Shown: in pieces, positions 28,875-29,521 of the stretch
How the letters are laid out: every line of letters starts with the position of its first letter
How positions within the stretch are numbered: the stretch's first letter is position 1
NCBI GenBank assembly: GCA_022925895.1
Contig: JAKSYS010000732.1
Location: 1 to 29,521, forward strand
Source: Fragilaria crotonensis
Taxonomy: Eukaryota; Bacillariophyta; Fragilariophyceae; Fragilariales; Fragilariaceae
Length of the DNA stretch: 29,521 bases
Reading direction: 5' to 3'
Translations under genes and position numbers: made by a program
Notes under the pieces: model-generated
Seen by the model: the letters and a program-made list of their open reading frames with translations, nothing else
What the model was told of the DNA's origin: nothing
Database searches by the model: none

Positions 28875-29521
28875 TCGATTCCAATCAATGGGTCCTTTAC
28901 ATGCCGCGTCGAATATGCCGATTAGAGGCCATCTTTTTGCGTCAAGGACGAGACGTACATCGATGTCACTTCGTCTGCAATGCAACGGAGTAAGCAGGAG
29001 TCAGAACATTGCCAGCAGTCCGAATCAGTCCATGCTCCAAAAGGCAAGGACTGCCTCTACCTGCAAATCCACTAGAAGCAAATATCAAAACCACAGCTAC
29101 CTAGGAAATGGATGGCCAATGGTCAACATCAGTTGGCAGGTGAGATTGAAACACGCAGGATCCTACACGAGACCATACTCGGAGACGCACCAAACCGGAA
29201 TTAGAAATAAGGCTGGTTGTGCCGATCAACGCATTCCTAATAGGATTAACTTATCTTCAATTAACCGCCAGCCCACCCCAGGAACAATCAAGCTCCGGGT
29301 GTGTTGGTGTTGGTGCTTGGGAAAAATCAACCGAGACCAAGTCTTGGAAACGCCAACCACCAGTCCCAATCTGCCCTAGCAACACCCGCCTAGTAGAAAC
29401 TACTACTAAGTGGAACAACGCGGAGTGAAGACGGAGAGCCCCACTGGGCGATATCGTTGCCTGCATCGTTGAGACGTTCCTGATCTCCACTACTGCACTT
29501 ACGTATTACAAGTACGGTGCC
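28875..29521. other. Right-hand end, no gene assigned
   Basis: Forward frames here (28819-29379 and 29219-29428) show no family motif and lean on unusual Ser/Thr/Arg/Asn composition. They could be 3' UTR, a remnant or noise. GTAC appears at the final bases (29512 onward), suggesting another such island begins at the border. Confidence 0.4.

Noticed and set aside
28819-29379. 186-codon forward frame after the lipase
   Set aside because: It overlaps the probable lipase end in another frame, and I see no recognisable motif; kept as unassigned sequence.
1-29521. CRISPR array, bacterial operon or plasmid origin
   Set aside because: Spliceosomal introns, plastid and ER targeting and spliceosome genes show eukaryotic nuclear DNA; no regularly spaced repeats exist.

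Overview
The window is nuclear DNA of a photosynthetic stramenopile, most likely a diatom. The reasons are: short GT-AG introns of 69-124 bp; a lumenal protein with a diatom-type bipartite plastid presequence (an A-F cleavage context followed by a twin-arginine segment); a secreted-type presequence on a chaperonin-10; a degenerate copia gag of the diatom kind; and a piggyBac-like element carrying a YqaJ nuclease domain. Genus cannot be set from the sequence.

Layout. 1-855: degenerate copia-like gag. 5028-856 (-): two-exon IRE1 sensor kinase/RNase ending in a CCCH zinc finger. 5699-6564 (+): secreted cystatin with an acidic tail, divergent from IRE1. 7208-6618 (-): small membrane protein. 7636-9387: DNA transposon with perfect 22-bp inverted ends, TA flanks and a broken Myb/SANT-like gene. 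9896-11437 (+): mitochondrial succinyl-CoA ligase beta. 12280-11536 (-): FHA protein. 16094-12974 (-): U5 snRNP GTPase Snu114/EFTUD2. 16591-17181 (+): organellar Cpn10, divergent from Snu114. 18405-17827 (-): FAM133-like lysine/serine-rich protein. 18753-22104: piggyBac-like transposon with TTAG flanks. 22451-23203 (+): thylakoid-lumen protein. 24809-23353 (-): 6-phosphogluconate dehydrogenase. 26469-25775 (-): unrecognised nuclear protein. 27154-28874 (+): class 3 (diacylglycerol-type) lipase. There is no operon logic; the genes are independent housekeeping genes in divergent or convergent pairs.

Two cautions and two highlights. Four conserved genes (succinyl-CoA ligase, Snu114, 6PGDH, lipase) keep family sequence but change frame repeatedly, mostly at homopolymers, in tight clusters. 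This looks like consensus error rather than gene decay. Several intergenic regions are packed with the palindrome GTAC far above expectation. The most striking biology is the IRE1-CCCH fusion, which joins the unfolded-protein-response RNase to a presumptive RNA-binding finger. Next is the transposon whose transposase holds a PD-(D/E)XK YqaJ nuclease inside a piggyBac-like DDE framework.
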